Shown: positions 7,430 through 17,123 of the stretch, in pieces | Position numbering within the stretch: the first letter of the stretch is position 1 | How the letters are laid out: every line of letters begins with the position of its first letter | From: an uncultured Clostridia bacterium | Lineage (GTDB): Bacteria; Bacillota; Clostridia; UBA1381 | Assembly (NCBI GenBank): GCA_947628155.1 | Contig: CANQYQ010000006.1 | Coordinates: forward strand, 1-37,207 | Direction: 5' to 3' | DNA length: 37,207 nucleotides | Notes under the pieces: generated by a model | Seen by the model: only the letters and a program-made list of their open reading frames with translations | Database searches by the model: none | What the model was told of the DNA's origin: nothing | Program-made: the position numbers and the translations under genes

Positions 7430-8575
7430 TTAAAATTCCTTAATCCTTGTCATATACGCGTCATATGACGCGCGGATATCCTCCATGCAATCGCCGCCGA
7501 ACTTGTCCGCAAACGCCTTGGCGATCTCAAATTCCACCGCGGCCCGCACAACTACCGAGCAAGCCGGAACGGCGCACACATCCGAGCGTTCCACTGTCGC
7601 CTTGCGCTCGGTTTTATCCGCCGTATCAACCGTGCGCAGCGGATTGTACAGCGTCGGTATCGGCTTCATCGCGGCGCGCAGTACGACCGGCTCGCCGTTT
7701 GTCATACCGCCCTCAATACCGCCCGCGTTATTCGTCAGGCGGCGATATCCGTTATCATATACGATCTCGTCGTGAACCGCGCTCCCGCATGTTTCACTTA
7801 CGCCGAAGCCCATACCTATTTCCACGCCCTTGATTGCCTGCACCGACATTACCGCGAACGCTAAATTTGCGTCAAGCTTCCTGTCGTAATGGACATAACT
7901 GCCCAAACCGGGCGGAAGTCCCGTTACGGTGATTTCCACAACTCCGCCCACACTTTCGCCGCCGGCCTTTATTTTATCAATATGATCCATCGCGCGCTTC
8001 TCGCTCTCTTTATCGCCGAAGCCTACCGGTGAATTTTTCACGCGCTCATAAAACGCGCTGTCCTTTACAGCGGCCGCGTCCTCAACCTCGCCTATACGCG
8101 CGACGCGGCGGTTAAACTCGATCCCGAACGGCTCAAGCATCTGCGATACCAGCGCGCCGACCGCGACCCGCGCCGCGGTTTCCCGCGCCGACGCGCGTTC
8201 AAGCACATTCCTCATATCTCTGTGATTATATTTCATGCCGCCCGTCAAATCCGCGTGCCCCGGTCTTGGGCACGTTACCGCACGCTTCGGCACGGCATTC
8301 TCCGTGCCCATGATTTCCTCCCAATTGGCCCAATCGCGGTTTTCGATCCTTATCGCTATCGGGCTGCCTAACGTATATCCGCCGCGCACGCCTGATAATA
8401 TTTCCGCCGTGTCGCTTTCAATCTTCATTCTTCCGCCACGTCCGTAGCCCTGCTGCCGTGCCGCTAAAGCCGCGTTTATCTTCCCGATGTCTATCTTAAC
8501 TCCCGCCGGCATGCCCTCGATTATCGCGGTCAGGCATTTGCCGTGAGTTTCTCCCGCTGTAAAATATCTCAACAT
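7430..8575 (-). CDS. aroC: Chorismate synthase
   Basis: MLRYFTAGETHGKCLTAIIEGMPAG...RQQGYGRGGRMKIESD...GGIEGGMTNGEPVV family signatures; start at MLRYF preceded by GGGAGA. Confidence 0.96.
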   Translation of the reverse strand: MLRYFTAGETHGKCLTAIIEGMPAGVKIDIGKINAALAARQQGYGRGGRMKIESDTAEILSGVRGGYTLGSPIAIRIENRDWANWEEIMGTENAVPKRAVTCPRPGHADLTGGMKYNHRDMRNVLERASARETAARVAVGALVSQMLEPFGIEFNRRVARIGEVEDAAAVKDSAFYERVKNSPVGFGDKESEKRAMDHIDKIKAGGESVGGVVEITVTGLPPGLGSYVHYDRKLDANLAFAVMSVQAIKGVEIGMGFGVSETCGSAVHDEIVYDNGYRRLTNNAGGIEGGMTNGEPVVLRAAMKPIPTLYNPLRTVDTADKTERKATVERSDVCAVPACSVVVRAAVEFEIAKAFADKFGGDCMEDIRASYDAYMTRIKEF

Positions 8576-8762
8576 TGACCTGTCTCCCATTCATATATTT
8601 AAGTGCGGCAAATCTCGCGTACCATATTTTACCCTAAAACAATTGCCCGCGAAAAATATACAACACATATTTATTTTAACACTTTTTCATTTTTATTTCA
8701 AGTACTCGGCCGCAATTTGTGAATTAAAAAAGAGGAAAACCAAATTTCCCCTTTTAACCGTA

Positions 8763-9359
8763 TTACATTTTCCGTCTGCCCTCCAGAGCCTTTATAAGCG
8801 TCATTTTATCCGCGTATTCAAGATCCGAACCTATGGGAATGCCGTGAGCGATCCTCGTCACATTCACGTCAAACGGCGCGAGCAGCTTTGAAATATACAC
8901 AGCCGTAGCCGTACCGCTGACGGTCGGATTGGTCGCCATAATGACCTCCTTAACCTCGCCGTCCGTCATACGCAGCAGCAGCTCGTTAATCTTTATATCA
9001 TCGGGCGATATGCCGTCCATAGGCGACAGCGCGCCGTGAAGCACATGATAAAGCCCGTGATATTCGTTGGTATTCTCAATCGCCGAAACATCCTCGGGGC
9101 GCTCGACGACGCATATAACCGATTTGTCGCGCCGTGGCGAACCGCATATTTTACACGGGTCTGTATCAGTCAGGTTCTGGCATACCGAGCAGAAATGTAT
9201 CTTGCTTTTCGCCTCCGTTATCGTCGCGGCCATATCCCGCGCGTCGTCGTCCGACATGCTTTCAAGTATATAAAACGCTATTCTTTCCGCGCTTTTATGG
9301 CCTATACCCGGCAGCCGTTCAAATTTCTCAATGAGGCTTTCGATCTGTGACGCGTGCAT
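8763..9359 (-). CDS. recR: Recombination mediator RecR
   Basis: IESLIEKFERLPGIGHKSAERIAF, C-x2-C zinc motif CSVCQNLTDTDPCKIC, Toprim VVERPEDVSAIENT. Confidence 0.96.
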   Translation of the reverse strand: MHASQIESLIEKFERLPGIGHKSAERIAFYILESMSDDDARDMAATITEAKSKIHFCSVCQNLTDTDPCKICGSPRRDKSVICVVERPEDVSAIENTNEYHGLYHVLHGALSPMDGISPDDIKINELLLRMTDGEVKEVIMATNPTVSGTATAVYISKLLAPFDVNVTRIAHGIPIGSDLEYADKMTLIKALEGRRKM

Positions 9360-9363
9360 AGTA

Positions 9364-9717
9364 TCAGAACAAGCCGGGAATGTTAAGTCCGCCCGTAATG
9401 GCGCCCATTCCCTCCGCCATCATTTCCTCCGCCTGCTTGATCGCGTCGTTCACCGCTACGATTATTAAATCCTGTAGCGTCTCTATGTCGTCCGGATCTA
9501 CGACCTCAGGCTTTATAATAATCTCCTTGATTTCCTTATCGCCGCCCGCGGTAACCGTTACCATGCCGCCTCCGGCCGTTGCCGTTACGGTCTTTGCCTC
9601 GATTTCCGCCTGGACCTTCTCCATTTCCTCCTGCATCTGCTGCGCGCGTTTTACGACTGATGAAACATTCTTGTTCGTATTCATGCCCGCTCCCGAGAAA
9701 CCCTTGTATTTTCCCAT
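9364..9717 (-). CDS. ybaB: YbaB/EbfC family nucleoid-associated protein
   Basis: [41 protein letters not shown]; canonical dnaX-ybaB-recR order. Confidence 0.95.
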   Translation of the reverse strand: MGKYKGFSGAGMNTNKNVSSVVKRAQQMQEEMEKVQAEIEAKTVTATAGGGMVTVTAGGDKEIKEIIIKPEVVDPDDIETLQDLIIVAVNDAIKQAEEMMAEGMGAITGGLNIPGLF

Positions 9718-9780
9718 TTTTAATGTACCTCTTTCCTTAATTTTATATTTTGATCAATACCGCTCACGGTACTGCCGTTA

Positions 9781-11631
9781 TTAATTGTCCTCCGACTCAT
9801 CGGATACCATTCCGCCCGACTTCATTTCGCCGATATCCAAAAATTCCTCGGAAGCGTCATCCTCGTCCGGCGCGTCGTCTATCGACGACTGCGCATAATC
9901 CGCACCGTCCGGCGTATATGAGAGAAATTCACCTTCGTCCGCATTTTCCACGATCGACGGAAATTTCGCCGCCAGCTCGTCAAGCGGGTCGGCATTCGAC
10001 GGCTCTTCATCCGCGTTTTCCCCTTCGGGGAGCGACCAGAAATTTATATCCGCCGCATCGCCCAAATCGTCCCTATACGCCAGCTTAACGGTATATTCGC
10101 TGCGGCTCGCGCGCCGGAATTTTTCAATTATCTCATCGCGCTTACTTACCGCCAGTTCGTACAAAAACTTCTCGTCACGGGTGAATATCATGATTATTCC
10201 GTCTGCGTCCGCCGTTACCGCGCGCTTGGCAAAAACGGCGACAAGATACGGAGCTGAATTTATAATTATACGCGCCAAATTATCCCAGTTACGTACGATT
10301 TTGACAATCGGATGATCCGCCGTAAGCTGCTCCCGCGGTATCGGATTATACAGCCGCACCGGAGGAGGCTCCTTTTTTTTCGGCTTCTCCTTCACAACGA
10401 TTTTTTCGCCGCTTTCCATTCTATGCTCGAGATCCGCCAGCCGCCGCTCCAAATCCGGCGGCACGGACGCCGTCTGCACTCCCGCGCCGAGCTGACGCTC
10501 TACTGTTGTCAATCGGTCAAGCAGCGCGTCGGGCGACGAATCGATGTCGGGCCGCGCAAGCTTGATAAACGCAAGCTCGAATATAACGCGCGGAGCTTTT
10601 ACCCATTTCGCGTCGGACTGCGCGGCGCAAAGCACGCGTATCGCGTTTGAAATTTTTTCGAACGTTATCCGCGAACACTGTCCCTTAAGCCTCACGAGCG
10701 TATCCGGACTGTAATCAAGCAATTCGTCGGCGCTGCCGCTCACGGAGATAATCAGCAAATCCCTCAGCCGTGCGATTACCGAATCGGCAAACACCTTCAA
10801 ATCCTTGCCGTCGGACACGACCGCGTCGATTATCGACAGTATCTTGTTTATATCTCCCGATATAACGGCGTCGGTTATCGAAAAAACTTGTTCATCATCG
10901 GATATTCCCAGCACGTTTTCAATCGTTTCGGCCGTGATTTCCCCGTCCGCCGCCGACAGTACGCGTTCGAGCACGCTCAATCCGTCGCGCATCGAGCCGT
11001 CCGCGAGCCGCGCAAGCATAGCATAGCCGTCATCGGAGATTTTTAACCCGTCTCCGCGCGCGATCTCCTTCATCCTTAGGATTATATCCTCGGGACGTAT
11101 ACGCTTAAAATCAAATCGCTGACAGCGCGAAAGAATCGTCTGCGGCAGCTTGTGCGCCTCGGTCGTCGCGAGGATGAATATAACGTTTTCCGGAGGCTCT
11201 TCAAGGGTTTTAAGCAGCGCGTTAAACGCGCCCGACGAAAGCATATGCACCTCGTCGATGATGTACACTGTATATTTTGTATTTGCGCTGACATACCGAA
11301 CGTCGTCGCGTATTTCACGGATGTTGTCAACGCCGTTGTTTGAAGCGGCGTCAATTTCCTTTACGTCCATTATGCTGCCGTCAAGGATCCCCTTGCATAC
11401 CTCGCATTCGTTGCACGGACTTCCGTTTACGGGGTGCAAACAGTTCACCGCACGGGAGAGCACCTTCGCGCACGTTGTCTTGCCCGTGCCGCGCGTGCCG
11501 CAGAACAGATAGGCATGCGATATCTTGTTATTGATTATTTGGTTTTTAAGCGTCTGCGTAATATGGCGCTGCCCAACAATGTCCTCGAACACCGTCGGCC
11601 GCCATTTGCGATATATCGCCTGATGCGCCAT
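9781..11631 (-). CDS. dnaX: DNA polymerase III subunit gamma/tau
   Basis: YRKWRPTVFEDIVGQRHITQTLKNQI...HAYLFCGTRGTGKTTCAKVLSRAVNC...IIDEVHMLSSGAFNALLKTLEEPP; RBS GAAGGAGG. Confidence 0.97.
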   Translation of the reverse strand: MAHQAIYRKWRPTVFEDIVGQRHITQTLKNQIINNKISHAYLFCGTRGTGKTTCAKVLSRAVNCLHPVNGSPCNECEVCKGILDGSIMDVKEIDAASNNGVDNIREIRDDVRYVSANTKYTVYIIDEVHMLSSGAFNALLKTLEEPPENVIFILATTEAHKLPQTILSRCQRFDFKRIRPEDIILRMKEIARGDGLKISDDGYAMLARLADGSMRDGLSVLERVLSAADGEITAETIENVLGISDDEQVFSITDAVISGDINKILSIIDAVVSDGKDLKVFADSVIARLRDLLIISVSGSADELLDYSPDTLVRLKGQCSRITFEKISNAIRVLCAAQSDAKWVKAPRVIFELAFIKLARPDIDSSPDALLDRLTTVERQLGAGVQTASVPPDLERRLADLEHRMESGEKIVVKEKPKKKEPPPVRLYNPIPREQLTADHPIVKIVRNWDNLARIIINSAPYLVAVFAKRAVTADADGIIMIFTRDEKFLYELAVSKRDEIIEKFRRASRSEYTVKLAYRDDLGDAADINFWSLPEGENADEEPSNADPLDELAAKFPSIVENADEGEFLSYTPDGADYAQSSIDDAPDEDDASEEFLDIGEMKSGGMVSDESEDN

Positions 11632-11656
11632 GCCGGTCCTCCTTCCGTCCGTGTTT

Positions 11657-11686
11657 AAGAAAAAACGCGCCGTAAAAGGCGCGTGG
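11657..11686 (-). terminator. Terminator downstream of the SRP RNA
   Basis: Minus strand ACGCGCC-ttttac-GGCGCGT followed by TTTTTTC. Confidence 0.7.
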
Positions 11687-11730
11687 GATCCGTGTTAATA
11701 ATGCCTTTTTAAATAAAGCGTTATAACGGC

Positions 11731-11826
11731 TCGGATCGGAGGAGCCGCAACACACCAAAAGTTCCGCTTAGTGCTGCTTGGTTCCCCATCTGACACGGTT
11801 CACGGTTTTCAGTCGCGCGGATCCGA
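11731..11826 (-). ncRNA. ffs: Short bacterial signal recognition particle RNA (4.5S-like)
   Basis: Minus strand TCGGATCC...GTGAACCGTGTCAGATGGGGAACCAAGCAGCACTAAGCGG...CTCCGATCCGA; GTCAG..GGAA..AAGCAGC core; terminal pairing; location upstream of dnaX. Confidence 0.88.
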
Positions 11827-12125
11827 TCGTCATCGCCGTCATCTATTATAGTACATCTTGAGCAAAACTGCAAGTATTATTTTAAAAAATTTTTAAGAAT
11901 ATACGATATATTTTTATCATATGTATATTAAGTCCGTAAAACTTTCGTGTTGCATATTACAAAAAAATGTGCGAAAAAATGACAGCATGCCCTAAATATA
12001 TACCAAAAAGATTCTCGCAATCCTCGAACCGGCTCAAAAAGTATCGAAATCCGCGATATTTTCTTGTGGAAAAACGGTTTTTTATCTTGTATAATAGAAA
12101 AAAATACGGAAGGGGGTAATCATCG

Positions 12126-12437
12126 ATGAACGACGAGATCCATTATGGTAAAATGAGCATCGGAGGAAGCGGCAAAACGACGCTTGATTACTATCTCATA
12201 CGTGAAAGCGTAAGCGATTACTGTGATTTGATAAGATATGGCGTTAAGGTAGTGAAAACCGTTGTGGAATGCGGCGGTGGAAAAACAGTGGAATCAAAGC
12301 AGATCAACAATATTTTTTACCGCGAACCGGAGGCCGACAATTTTATACGGCTTATTATGCGTAACCGCGTCACACCCATATCGCTTATGGATGTCGTGGA
12401 GGATTACATAATCGACACGATCGGTGAAACGGCGTAA
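12126..12437 (+). CDS. Small hypothetical protein (DUF6514-like)
   Basis: Clean 103-aa ORF, RBS GGAAGGGGG, followed by a strong terminator. Confidence 0.6.
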   Translation: MNDEIHYGKMSIGGSGKTTLDYYLIRESVSDYCDLIRYGVKVVKTVVECGGGKTVESKQINNIFYREPEADNFIRLIMRNRVTPISLMDVVEDYIIDTIGETA

Positions 12438-12469
12438 ATTATGCCGGGGCTTCAGCCCCGGCATAATTT
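12436..12469. terminator. Bidirectional terminator between convergent genes
   Basis: AAATTATGCCGGGGC-ttca-GCCCCGGCATAATTT perfect 15-bp arms. Confidence 0.85.
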
Positions 12470-13532
12470 ATTGATTCAAATACTCATACGTCATTCTTGA
12501 AATTGTTTGTATATTTTCCACGCCGCTGCCGACACTGCCGTTGCCTATCACACATATGACATAATCGCACGCCGGCGAGTATACGATTGCCGCGTCCGCT
12601 TCGACCGTGTCCGTTTCGCCGGTTTTGTTCGCCGTGACCGTGCCCTCCGGCAGACTTGCCGGGATCTTCCACGTCCTCTCCTGCCTCTTAAGCATGTCCA
12701 GCATCTGGGCGCTCGCTTCCTCGCTTACCAGCTTGCGCTTATAGATAAGCTCCAGGACTTTCGCACAGTCCGCGGGCGACGTGCGGTTGAATCCGACGAA
12801 GGTCGTTGAACCCGTACCGTCGACCAGCTCCGACTGATGTGACGTGTTTTGGCAGTCCAAGGCCGCGGTATTTCTGTTTTCAACGTTAAATCCCGTTACG
12901 GTATCGCCGCCTCCCAGCGCGGCTGTCAGGCGGTTGCATTCGAGATTGCTGCTCTCAACGATCATAAGATCAAGCGATTCGCGTATGTCGTCGCTCATAG
13001 CCATACTGCCCGCCGCGATCTCATTATACACCGCCGCCATGGTAAACAGCTTTATAAGGCTCGCGCCGGAATACTGACTCTCGTTTATCGTCAGATATTC
13101 ATTGGTATCCATACGCTTTACAAAAACGCCCCATTCACCCGGGATCCCCGAAATATATGAGCTTATGCCGTCTCTTAATTCCGCCATGCCTTCCCTCTCC
13201 GGCATTTCGTCCATCCATCCGACGGATTGATATTCGGCCAAATCATACGGGCGGATTTTTTTCTCGCCGCCGTCCGCCGAATACACCGTTATGTACGAAT
13301 CCTCCGATAAATCGCCGTATTCGCATATACTGTCCTCCATGTCCAGCGTTTTTTCCGCTTTTACAAATATATAACCCGTGTCAAACGGTGAAGGCGTATT
13401 TTTCACCTGTCCGGAGGGTACGCCACGGAGCACTCCCGCGCTCGTATCCGCTCCGCGCTGAAATCTCAGTGCGCAGAACACGGCTGCTGCGGCAATTATG
13501 AGCGACAACAGCGGAATTATAATCTTTTTCAT
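12468..13532 (-). CDS. Membrane-anchored/secreted serine hydrolase of the class A beta-lactamase-like superfamily
   Basis: N-terminal hydrophobic segment MKKIIIPLLSLIIAAAAVFCALRF, SxxK (SGASLIKL), SSN and KTG (ANKTGETDT) motifs; RBS GGAGG. Confidence 0.85.
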   Translation of the reverse strand: MKKIIIPLLSLIIAAAAVFCALRFQRGADTSAGVLRGVPSGQVKNTPSPFDTGYIFVKAEKTLDMEDSICEYGDLSEDSYITVYSADGGEKKIRPYDLAEYQSVGWMDEMPEREGMAELRDGISSYISGIPGEWGVFVKRMDTNEYLTINESQYSGASLIKLFTMAAVYNEIAAGSMAMSDDIRESLDLMIVESSNLECNRLTAALGGGDTVTGFNVENRNTAALDCQNTSHQSELVDGTGSTTFVGFNRTSPADCAKVLELIYKRKLVSEEASAQMLDMLKRQERTWKIPASLPEGTVTANKTGETDTVEADAAIVYSPACDYVICVIGNGSVGSGVENIQTISRMTYEYLNQ

Positions 13533-13568
13533 ACGCACACCTCCCTCGGAGCAGCCGATGATCATTCC

Positions 13569-14378
13569 TCACATATTCTTTTTATACGAACCGAGAAACT
13601 TGTAAAACGACGTGTGAGCGCGCACTCTGTCAAGCGCGAAGTATATATCCGCATCGTCGATATTACCGTCGATATCAATAAAAAACACGTATGTGCCCAA
13701 ATGCGTTTTCACCGGACGCGATTCTATTTTCGTCATATTTATTCCACTGTCCTTAAACAGCTCCAGCGCCTCATACAGACTCCCGGGTTTATTGTCGAGC
13801 GTAAACGCTATCGAGGACTTATCGCTGCCCGTAACGACTGTCGACGCCTTTTTTTCTATAATCACAAACCGCGTCGAATTGCTCATATCATCGCCGCAGT
13901 CCGCCTCGATTATTTCAAGTCCGTAAATATCCGCGAGCGCCTTTGAGCCTATACAAGCGACCGTGTTATCCGCCGCCGCGCGCTTAGCGGCCGCCGCAGT
14001 CGAATCGGCGTACTCGATATTCACGTCCGGATATTTGGAATTTAGCATTCTCATGCACTGCCCGACCGCCTGCGGATGCGACAAAACGGTTTTGATCTCC
14101 TCCGCGCCCGGAGCGGCAAGCAGGTTCTGCGAAATTTTTAAAATATACTCGCCCGTGATGTACAAATCCACGTCAAACGCGAGCATATCAAGCGTTACAT
14201 TTACCGCGCCCTCGATAGAGTTCTCGATCGGCACTATCGCGCGGTCGATTTTTCCCTCATCTACCGCGCGTACCGCCGAATTTATAGTCTTAAACTCAAT
14301 TATTTCCCCTTCTCCGCGCGACCAGTCAAGCGCCGCCTGATGCGAAAACGTGCCCGCAGGGCCAAGATAACCTAACAT
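13569..14378 (-). CDS. pheA: Prephenate dehydratase
   Basis: MLGYLGPAGTFSHQAAL...VPIENSIEGAVNVTLDML...STRFVII...ACT domain ...ESRPVKTHLGTYVFFIDIDG. Confidence 0.95.
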   Translation of the reverse strand: MLGYLGPAGTFSHQAALDWSRGEGEIIEFKTINSAVRAVDEGKIDRAIVPIENSIEGAVNVTLDMLAFDVDLYITGEYILKISQNLLAAPGAEEIKTVLSHPQAVGQCMRMLNSKYPDVNIEYADSTAAAAKRAAADNTVACIGSKALADIYGLEIIEADCGDDMSNSTRFVIIEKKASTVVTGSDKSSIAFTLDNKPGSLYEALELFKDSGINMTKIESRPVKTHLGTYVFFIDIDGNIDDADIYFALDRVRAHTSFYKFLGSYKKNM

Positions 14379-14393
14379 ATACTTCCTCCGAAA

Positions 14394-15422
14394 TTACAGC
14401 AGCGTCTTCCCTACCGCCTTCGCGATCACATCAAGCTCCTTCATAAGCGCCGCGAATTTTTCCGGCTTTAACGACTGAGGGCCGTCCGACGCCGCCTTCT
14501 CGGGGCAATTATGGACCTCGATCATAAGTCCATCCGCTCCGGCCGCAACCGCGCCCTTGGCAACCGACGGAACATATTTATATGTTCCCGTAGCATGCGA
14601 GGGATCGGCTATGATAGGCAAATGCGACAGCTCCTTTGATACCGGTATCGCGCTTATGTCAAACGTGTTCCGCGTCGCTGTTTCATACGTGCGTATGCCG
14701 CGCTCGCACAGGATTACGTTTTCATTGCCCTCGGACATAATATATTCCGCCGACATGAGCCATTCCTCCATCGTGCATGCGAGGCCGCGCTTTAATAAAA
14801 TCGGTTTGCCGCATTTGCCGACCTCTCTTAAAAGCTTGAAATTCTGCATATTTCTCGCGCCTATCTGCAAAATATCCGAATATTTCGCCACAAGCTCCAC
14901 ATCGCGCGTATCGACGACCTCGGTGCAAATAGGCATATCGCATTCCTTTCCGCTGTTGTACATGATCTCAAGGCCCTCGCTCTCAAGACCCTGGAACGAA
15001 TACGGCGATGTGCGCGGCTTAAACGCGCCGCCGCGAAGTATATTAGCGCCCGCGTCCTTGACCTGACGCGCGATCGTCGTAAACTGCTCCTGGCTCTCTA
15101 TCGCGCACGGTCCGGCGAATACTGCGAGCTTACTTCCGCCGACCTTGACGCCGCGCCCCACATCTATAACGCTCTGCTCCTTCTGAAGCTCCTTTGACGC
15201 CAATTTATACGGCTTCATAATCGGAACCACGTTTTCAACGCCCGACATCAGCAGGATCTGGTTCATGCTAAGCTGCCGCTTATCGCCTATCGCGCCGATA
15301 ACCGTTTTCTTCTCGCCGTAAATAGGATGCGTCTGGAATCCGAAATCCTCCAGCGTCTTTTCGACCGCCTCGATTTCCTTTGCCGAGGCGTTATCCTTCA
15401 TGATAATAATCATCTTTGTCAC
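14394..15422 (-). CDS. aroF: 3-deoxy-7-phosphoheptulonate synthase
   Basis: VFAGPCAIESQEQF...GANILRGGAFKPRTSPYSFQGL...IADPSHATGTYKYVPSVAKGAVAAGADGLMIEVH. Confidence 0.95.
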   Translation of the reverse strand: MTKMIIIMKDNASAKEIEAVEKTLEDFGFQTHPIYGEKKTVIGAIGDKRQLSMNQILLMSGVENVVPIMKPYKLASKELQKEQSVIDVGRGVKVGGSKLAVFAGPCAIESQEQFTTIARQVKDAGANILRGGAFKPRTSPYSFQGLESEGLEIMYNSGKECDMPICTEVVDTRDVELVAKYSDILQIGARNMQNFKLLREVGKCGKPILLKRGLACTMEEWLMSAEYIMSEGNENVILCERGIRTYETATRNTFDISAIPVSKELSHLPIIADPSHATGTYKYVPSVAKGAVAAGADGLMIEVHNCPEKAASDGPQSLKPEKFAALMKELDVIAKAVGKTLL

Positions 15423-15487
15423 TTTCCTTCCCGATTTTGCTCATAACATTATAACAGATTAATGTGCTTTTTGCAAGTAATTTACGG

Positions 15488-15531
15488 CATAAATCGGAAA
15501 TAACTTGTTAATTTCAGCCATAAATCGGAAA
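15488..15531. repeat. Two copies of CATAAATCGGAAA upstream of purF (candidate operators)
   Basis: Exact 13-bp repeats at 15488-15500 and 15519-15531, 31 bp apart, just upstream of the -35. Confidence 0.6.
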
Positions 15532-15536
15532 AAATG

Positions 15537-15565
15537 TTGATTTTTCGGAGAATGCGGTATATAAT
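15537..15565 (+). promoter_or_regulatory. purF promoter
   Basis: TTGATT-17-TATAAT. Confidence 0.75.
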
Positions 15566-15597
15566 CAAAGATGATAAACGTGAAAGGACTGACTGTA

Positions 15598-16992
15598 ATG
15601 GATAAATATAAAAACGAGCATATCGGCGAGGAATGCGGGGTATTCGCGGTGTACGACCCTGACGGTAACGCGGCGCGCACGACATATTACGGACTGTACG
15701 CCCTGCAGCACAGAGGTCAGGAAAGCTGCGGTATTGCCGTAAACAATAACCGCGATATATCCTACCACAAGGATATGGGACTTGTGAGCGACGTATTCAA
15801 TGAGGAAATATTGTCAAAGCTTCCGGGAACAATGGCCGTGGGCCACGTGCGCTATTCCACGACCGGTGAAAGTATGCGCGCCAACGCGCAGCCGCTTGTG
15901 CTTCGGTACAGCAAGGGCAATATCGCTCTCGCGCATAACGGGAACCTTGTAAACAAGGACGCGCTTTTGGACGAATTATCCGTCACGGGCGCGATTTTCC
16001 AGACGACGACCGATACCGAAATGATCGCTTACGCGATAGCGAAAAACCGTCTTAAAACACCGAGCGTGGAAACGGCCGTTGAGGCTACCGTTCCCGAGCT
16101 TATCGGCGCGTTTTCGCTTATCGTTATGTCGCCGCAGAAGCTTATCGCGGTGCGCGACCCATGGGGGTTCCGCCCGCTTTGCATGGGCAAAAAGGGCGGC
16201 GCGGTCATATTCGCGTCGGAAACATGCGCGCTCGACACGGTCGGCGCGGAATACGTACGCGACCTTGAACCCGGCGAAATCGTTGTCGTTCAGAACGGCG
16301 ATATACGCACGATAAACACGCATGTGAATACCAGACCACATTCGATATGCATTTTCGAATACCTCTACTTTGCCCGCCCCGACAGCATTATAGAGGGACA
16401 GTCGGTCCACGACTCGCGTATGCTCGCGGGAAAATACCTCGCGCGGGAATATGCTGTGGACGCGGATATCGTGATAGGCGTACCCGACAGCGGGTTGTCG
16501 GCGGCGATGGGGTATTCAATCGAGTCGGGGATCCCGTACGGCACGGGATTTGTCAAAAATAAATATATAGGACGGTCGTTTATCCAGCCGTCTCAGGAAA
16601 TGCGCGAAAACGCGGTTATGATAAAGCTCAATGTATTAAAGAGTAGCATAGAGGGAAAGCGCGTTGTTATGGTTGACGACACCATCGTGCGCGGCACCAC
16701 GTCAAAGCGTATCGTAAGCCTGCTCCGCAAGAGCGGCGCGAAAGAGGTTCACGTCCGTTCAAGTGCGCCGCCGTTTCTGTGGCCGTGCTATTTCGGCACA
16801 GATGTATCGTCGCGCGACCAGCTTATCGCCTGCAAATACGATATGGACGGCATCCGCGACTATATCGGCGCGGACTCGATAGGATTTTTAAGCGCGGACG
16901 CGCTTAAGGATATTATCCCAAACGCCGCGCGCGGTTATTGCCACGGCTGCTTTACGGGCATATATCCCGTGGATGTGGATGAGGGAGATTGA
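15598..16992 (+). CDS. purF: Amidophosphoribosyltransferase
   Basis: ECGVFAVYDPDG...LYALQHRGQESCGIAV...VMVDDTIVRGTTSKRIVSLLR; ATG 15598 with AAAGGA RBS. Confidence 0.96.
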   Translation: MDKYKNEHIGEECGVFAVYDPDGNAARTTYYGLYALQHRGQESCGIAVNNNRDISYHKDMGLVSDVFNEEILSKLPGTMAVGHVRYSTTGESMRANAQPLVLRYSKGNIALAHNGNLVNKDALLDELSVTGAIFQTTTDTEMIAYAIAKNRLKTPSVETAVEATVPELIGAFSLIVMSPQKLIAVRDPWGFRPLCMGKKGGAVIFASETCALDTVGAEYVRDLEPGEIVVVQNGDIRTINTHVNTRPHSICIFEYLYFARPDSIIEGQSVHDSRMLAGKYLAREYAVDADIVIGVPDSGLSAAMGYSIESGIPYGTGFVKNKYIGRSFIQPSQEMRENAVMIKLNVLKSSIEGKRVVMVDDTIVRGTTSKRIVSLLRKSGAKEVHVRSSAPPFLWPCYFGTDVSSRDQLIACKYDMDGIRDYIGADSIGFLSADALKDIIPNAARGYCHGCFTGIYPVDVDEGD

Positions 16993-17060
16993 TATATAAC
17001 GCGTAATGTATCTATTCAAACTGTCTAAATTTCTTTATGCAAATTTTACAAAAATATCAA

Positions 17061-17089
17061 TTGAAATTACGGATAAATTGTGATATAAT
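17061..17089 (+). promoter_or_regulatory. Promoter of the pfkB-family gene
   Basis: TTGAAA-17-TATAAT. Confidence 0.75.
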
Positions 17090-17123
17090 ATAATAAAAAT
17101 TTAAGCACAAAGGGGGATTTATT

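Noticed and set aside
12468-13532. Antibiotic-resistance beta-lactamase
   Set aside because: Only general superfamily motifs; family-level resistance cannot be claimed from sequence reading.
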